64,000 nt of DNA from Zoogloea sp041917255 (GTDB taxonomy: Bacteria; Pseudomonadota; Gammaproteobacteria; Burkholderiales; Rhodocyclaceae). The position numbers and the translations under genes were made by a program. Under the pieces are notes generated by a model that saw only the letters and a list, made by a program, of their open reading frames with translations, was not told the DNA's origin and made no database searches. Positions 62,901-64,000 of this stretch are shown piece after piece (within the stretch, counting starts at the first letter, position 1; the number at the start of each line of letters is the position of its first letter). The stretch covers positions 90,865 to 154,864 of the forward strand of contig JAYRYA010000008.1 in the NCBI GenBank assembly GCA_041917255.1, given 5' to 3'.

Positions 62901-64000
62901 CTTCAACGCCTCGGCCACCCAGGTGCGGATCAACGAGGTGATGAGTTCCATCGCCTACGCCAATTCGTCCGACGCGCCGCCCGCCAGCGTCACCCTCGGC
63001 TGGACCTTCAGCGATGGCAACAGCGGCGGGCAGGGCAGCGGCGGGGCGAAGACCGCCACCGGCAGCAGCACCATCAACATCACCGCCGTGAACGACGCGC
63101 CGACGATCACCAGCGGCGCCAGCGCCAACGTGGCCGAAAACACGACCGCCGTCCTCACCGTCAGCTCGTCCGATGTGGATGGCGGCACGCCGGTGTATTC
63201 GATCTCGGGTGGGGTCGATGCGGCGAAGTTCTCCATCAATAGCACCACCGGCGCGCTGAGTTTCCTCGCCGCGCCGAACTACGAATCGCCCACCGACGCG
63301 GGCGGCAACAACGTCTACGACGTCACCGTCCAGGTCAGCGACGGCTTCCTGACGGATACCCAGGCGATTGCGGTGACGGTGAGACCGGTTAACGACAACA
63401 CCCCGGCGATCACCAGCGGTGCCACCGCCAGCGTCGCCGAGAACACCACCGCCGTGATGACGGTCACCGCCACCGACGCCGACCTGCCGGCCCAGACGCT
63501 GACGTACAGCATCGTCGGCGGGGCGGATGCGGCCAAGTTCTCCATCAACGCCAGTACCGGCGCCCTGAGTTTCGTCACCGCCCCGGACTACGAAGCCCCG
63601 ACCGACGCGGGCGGCACCAATGTCTACGATGTCACTGTTCAGGTGAGCGACGGTACGCTGACCAGTACCCAGGCGATTGCCATCACGGTGACGCCGGTGA
63701 ATGACAACACCCCGGCGATCACCAGCAGCGCGACGGCCAGCGTTGCAGAGAACAGCACCGCGGTGCTCACCGTCACGGCGACGGATGCCGACCTGCCGGC
63801 CCAGACGCTGAGCTACAGCATCGTTGGCGGCGCCGATGCCGCGAAGTTCTCCATCAACAGCACCACCGGTGCCCTGAGCTTCGTCACCGCCCCGGACTTC
63901 GAAGCCCCGACCGACGTCGGCGCCGACAACACCTACGATGTGACCGTGCAGGTCTCTGACGGCACGCTGACCAGTACCCAGGCGATTGCGGTGACGGTCA
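56965..64000 (+). CDS. Giant DUF4347/delta-60/cadherin surface protein (cut by window end)
   Basis: Open from ATG 56965 to the window end, so at least 2,345 residues. It begins with a cationic stretch and IETFESRILYSADPGP, a form of the LEPRxLxSAD motif that opens many giant bacterial adhesins; no Sec signal is present. A DUF4347 domain follows (~45-215; LVFVDSRVPDIQQLL, VHVIGHGASGVAQLG, DLLLYGCDVGDGEAGQSLV). Then come seven ~55-residue repeats, cadherin- and Ig-like modules, a right-handed beta-helix opened by KISLREAIIAANT, seven delta-60 repeats, and further cadherin modules that are still repeating at base 64000. Its C-terminus, where a type I-like signal would be, is not in the window. 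It is the evident substrate of the four upstream genes. Confidence 0.92.
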   Translation, partial: MNSRRHRRALIETFESRILYSADPGPAGIAAAVLASSVHPGEGAAAIQQGSTELVFVDSRVPDIQQLLDDLSAQQQAGRPIEVVVVGSDEDGIGVIGSTLAGRSDVSAVHVIGHGASGVAQLGASELDAESVFQRAGEIAGWGDALSADADLLLYGCDVGDGEAGQSLVATLAQLTGADVAASDDPTGSTMLGGDWDLEVRTGVIEATPFASANLQVEWSGVLALTAQGSETRVNITTSGPQTENWSAKTVAMDANGNYVVIWMDGSGATDTDIGIYGQRYNASGVAQGAQFHVNTYTTDNQRNPAVAMDANGNFVVVWESNSQDGSRYGIYAQRYNSSGVAQGSEFRVNTTTTNDQIEASVAMDANGNFVVAWQSWSQDLVNTNGVYAQRYNSSGVAQGSEFLVNTYTTESQTEPSVAMDAAGNFVIAWQSFGQDGDNEGIYAKRYNSSGVVQGSEFHVSTYTTSNQDLPVVAMDSTGNFVVVWESNQDGSGNGIYGQRYNSSGVAQGGEFRINTTTADQQQNPVVAMLAGGAFVVTWQSYAQDGSFDGVYMRQYDSSGTALTAETLVNTTTTDYQDVPSIAADEKGHLVVVWHGNGPGDTDGVFMQRYLYAVAPVLTLTGYSGTYVENAGVIYDAGATVTDADTTTFTGGQLIYQITANGTASDELGIRNQGTGVGQIGLSGTNVTYGGTTIGTYSGSFGNGSTPLTVTFNSNASVAAVQALVRNVTYRNTSENPSTATRSSSLTVSDGTGLTSAPAVVSMAVTAVNDAPTVTSAASASVAENTTAVMTVTSSDVDGGTPVYSISGGLDAAKFAINSSTGALSFVSAPNYEAPTDSGANNVYNVTVQVSDGAGGTANQAIAVTVTDVSSALVVTTTADTNDTGLGSSFTAEQLNASKGTDGKISLREAIIAANTTAGTDTISFNITDALVSGTHTIKPTTALPTLTGAVIIDGTTEPDYVVGRPVVEIDGSLTGSGVHGLVLGAGAGGSTIRGLAINSFNSGNGFGLYLMAGADSNLIEGNIVGLDADGTTAVPTMSNFGVYVASSGNTIGGTTAAARNVLSNNLNAGVGLYGSNNVVIGNYIGTDATGTLDRGNTMDGVDVFTGTNNRVGGTTAAERNIISGNDRQGIEIGGTASGTLIQGNYIGTDYSGSLSLGNAMGGVWVGMSATSVTIGGTAAGAGNLIANNAAAGVFSDTTGVSFSLLGNSFYNNASLAIDLKNDGVTANDAGDTDTGPNSLQNFPVITTARIDGAGHLALVGTLASSASSYYRIEFYANATQDASGYGEGQRYLGYVNVATNGSGNASFNTVLAVSMAVGESVTATATRSNATYSSYTDTSEFAADVAVSLNQPPVVTTTGSTLAYTENGAPTVVDGALTVTDADSPNLSGATVSITSGFASGQDTLAFTDQSGITGSWNVTTGVLTLSGSATVASYQAALRSVTYVNTSEQPATATRSVSFTVADALGAGAAATRNISVASVDDAPTFNAADFTVTTAPGAAADRGYATTIQPDGKILVAGYSNNGSNLDFVLMRYNVDGTLDTGFGGGDGIVTTAIGSGDEEAHAVALQSDGRILVAGFTTSGIQRDFALVRYLADGTLDTSFGGGDGIVTTDIGSSTGDEAWSMIVQADGRIVLGGTSASDFALVRYLADGSLDTSFSGDGKVTVDIAGTSASDTGYGLALQSDGKLVQSGSATVSGTLDFGVVRYNTDGSLDTSFGGGDGIVTTPIGASFDIAQSVAIQSDGKIVVGGYSTNGSNNDFAVVRYTSAGAIDTGFGGGDGIVTVDFGGHDSSWSTVLQSDGRIVMIGGATSTDLAAVRLLSDGSLDTSFSGDGKFSAHLGTNSFLYSAAIGADGRVVATGYSNTTTDDVLLVRLSGDGQFDTRSNPATTSLGGSASYTENGSAAVIDSSVRIFDAELNAADSYAGATLTLARSGGANAQDVFSASGNLGTLTQGGSLLLSGVNVGTVTTNSSGTLLLTFNASATQVRINEVMSSIAYANSSDAPPASVTLGWTFSDGNSGGQGSGGAKTATGSSTINITAVNDAPTITSGASANVAENTTAVLTVSSSDVDGGTPVYSISGGVDAAKFSINSTTGALSFLAAPNYESPTDAGGNNVYDVTVQVSDGFLTDTQAIAVTVRPVNDNTPAITSGATASVAENTTAVMTVTATDADLPAQTLTYSIVGGADAAKFSINASTGALSFVTAPDYEAPTDAGGTNVYDVTVQVSDGTLTSTQAIAITVTPVNDNTPAITSSATASVAENSTAVLTVTATDADLPAQTLSYSIVGGADAAKFSINSTTGALSFVTAPDFEAPTDVGADNTYDVTVQVSDGTLTSTQAIAVTV
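57721..58800 (+). repeat. Seven tandem ~55-residue repeats in the giant protein
   Basis: The unit VAMDANGNFVVVWQS...IYGQRYNSSGVAQGSEF begins at 57721, 57889, 58054, 58222, 58387, 58549 and 58714, i.e. every 162-168 bases. Copies differ by a few residues, the last one most. Confidence 0.92.
59608..60640 (+). repeat. Right-handed beta-helix region of the giant protein
   Basis: Opened by a CSLREA-like segment (KISLREAIIAANT), then short-period repeats such as NNVVIGNYIGTDATGT, NNRVGGTTAAERNIISGN and GTLIQGNYIGTDYSGS, as in parallel beta-helix proteins. Codes for part of the surface protein. Confidence 0.85.
61498..62610 (+). repeat. Seven delta-60 repeats in the giant protein
   Basis: Unit QxDGKILVAGYS...DFALVRYxxDGSLDTSFGGGDG starting at 61498, 61672, 61849, 62014, 62188, 62359 and 62518, spacing 159-177 bases. 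Matches the delta-60 repeat family, likely a beta-propeller of seven blades. Confidence 0.9.
63091..64000 (+). repeat. Tandem cadherin-like modules, continuing past the window
   Basis: Modules start with NDxxPxITSxAxASVAENTTAV at 63091, 63391 and 63697, about 300-306 bases apart, each with Ca-binding-type DADLPAQTL or DVDGGTP and DVTVQVSDG. An earlier related module lies at about 59269-59565. The last two units are nearly identical, so array expansion is likely recent. Confidence 0.9.

Overview
The window reads as chromosomal DNA of a high-GC betaproteobacterium, most likely of the Rhodocyclales (Azoarcus/Thauera/Zoogloea-like). The reasons are the housekeeping gene content and order (tsaB-rimI-uracil-DNA glycosylase, ispD-ispF, relA with a degenerate HD domain), a PEP-CTERM protein and an AmmeMemoRadiSam cluster. 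The genus cannot be fixed from the sequence alone. No rRNA, tRNA, IS element or CRISPR array was seen.

Layout. 1-2902 (+): fatty-acid oxidation genes, the end of etfA, a CbiM-like permease and a long acyl-CoA dehydrogenase, closed by a bidirectional terminator. 3104-17153 (-): an accessory island with a 3,993-residue two-partner-secretion/CdiA-type exoprotein. Its last ~110 residues carry a Ser-Asp-His set typical of alpha/beta-hydrolase lipases. Two exported small proteins follow in AT-rich DNA and are candidate periplasmic immunity proteins. No TpsB/CdiB partner is present. 17154-17970: mostly non-coding. 17971-23719 (-): membrane protein, PpiC foldase, BolA, YciI, YciB, truncated hemoglobin, persulfide-dioxygenase-like enzyme, and an OmpR/EnvZ-type two-component pair. 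23882-28301 (+): small secreted protein, tsaB-rimI-udg, lemA and two TPM-domain genes. 28326-31271 (-): multi-PAS histidine kinase. 31379-32771 (+): tadA, L,D-transpeptidase, ElaA-like acetyltransferase. 32827-37317 (-): degenerate hydrolase, AmmeMemoRadiSam radical SAM/A/B genes and a MgtC/DUF4010 membrane protein. 37461-39179 (+): ispD, ispF, thpR. 39224-41581 (-): PEP-CTERM protein, host-attachment-family protein, MtfA peptidase. 41696-50255 (+): relA, cation efflux, yaaA, DUF445, M14 carboxypeptidase, a small membrane protein coupled to a chemoreceptor, and a 94-residue hypothetical protein.

The most unusual part is 50446-64000 (+). Five tightly packed or overlapping genes encode a GAF-HlyD membrane-fusion protein, a PqqD-M50 metalloprotease-HlyD fusion, a short SecA-like ATPase lacking the SecA C-terminal third, a signal-peptide-bearing HlyD protein, and the first ~2,345 residues of a giant DUF4347/delta-60/beta-helix/cadherin surface protein that runs off the window. 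The giant protein has no Sec signal peptide but starts with the LEPR-like motif of this family. I infer a dedicated export (and perhaps processing) machine for it, distinct from a classical type I system because no ABC transporter is encoded here. A sequence resembling a sigma-28 (FliA) promoter precedes this cluster, and a similar one precedes the chemoreceptor operon, which suggests co-regulation with motility.
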